DNA of 5,906 nucleotides from Chloroflexota bacterium (GTDB lineage: Bacteria; Chloroflexota; Anaerolineae; Ardenticatenales; Ardenticatenaceae), in NCBI GenBank assembly GCA_003520455.1, contig DOUV01001077.1, forward strand, positions 1 through 5,906, given 5' to 3'. Both the position numbers and the translations under genes were made by a program. Below, piece after piece: positions 5,791-5,906 of the stretch; position 1 is the first letter of the stretch; each line of letters begins with the position of its first letter. The notes beneath the pieces were generated by a model, which was not told the origin of the DNA, made no database searches, and was given only the letters and a program-made list of their open reading frames with translations.

Positions 5791-5906
5791 CGCGTCGTGA
5801 GGAACGGGTCCGCTCGACTGGCCAGGCGCGATGCACCGTCGCCATGCTTGGCGTGACTGCGGCCGGCCCGTCGACAGCCGGCGGGCCACGTTGTGGCGCG
5901 CTCCCC

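Noticed and set aside
5862..5887. GC-rich inverted repeats (GGCCCG/CGGGCC and GCCGGC pairs) at the right edge
   Set aside because: Several alternative pairings exist with long loops and no T tract; in such GC-rich sequence this is expected by chance. The rest of 5787-5906 shows no gene that I can support on either strand.

Overview
The window is GC-rich DNA in which five complete protein genes lie head to tail on the minus strand. The C-terminal tail of one further gene enters from the left edge on the plus strand. Strong third-position GC, GTG/TTG starts and the protein sequence types suggest a GC-rich bacterium. My best guess is the Chloroflexota (Thermomicrobia-like), but this is an inference from remembered family resemblance, not a search result.

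Layout, read in the direction of transcription (right to left). At 5758-5786 there is a good sigma-70-type promoter with a palindrome over its -35 box. It is followed by an alpha/beta-hydrolase esterase (4995-5720), a class IV PLP aminotransferase whose frame overlaps the esterase end (4154-5017), and an ATP-grasp ligase (3083-4024). A strong perfect hairpin at 3041-3060 probably ends this first unit. An intergenic region of about 290 bases follows, with a weaker candidate promoter and a 16-base direct repeat. The second unit is a glutathionylspermidine-synthase-like, circularly permuted ATP-grasp protein (1420-2796) and a YbdK/GCS2-type carboxylate-amine ligase (201-1340), separated by 79 bases. 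The plus-strand gene fragment (3-131) converges on this unit.

The five genes look like one functional locus: three ligases that join a carboxylate to an amine with ATP, drawn from three different families, plus a PLP enzyme that handles an amino acid and a hydrolase. The simplest reading is a small pathway that builds or remodels a peptide-like or gamma-glutamyl-type small molecule. The substrates and product cannot be read from the sequence, and I know of no described pathway with exactly this set. The two intercistronic gaps (1341-1419 and 4025-4153) share a GAGATTG heptad motif and inverted ends, which suggests a small related intergenic repeat in both.
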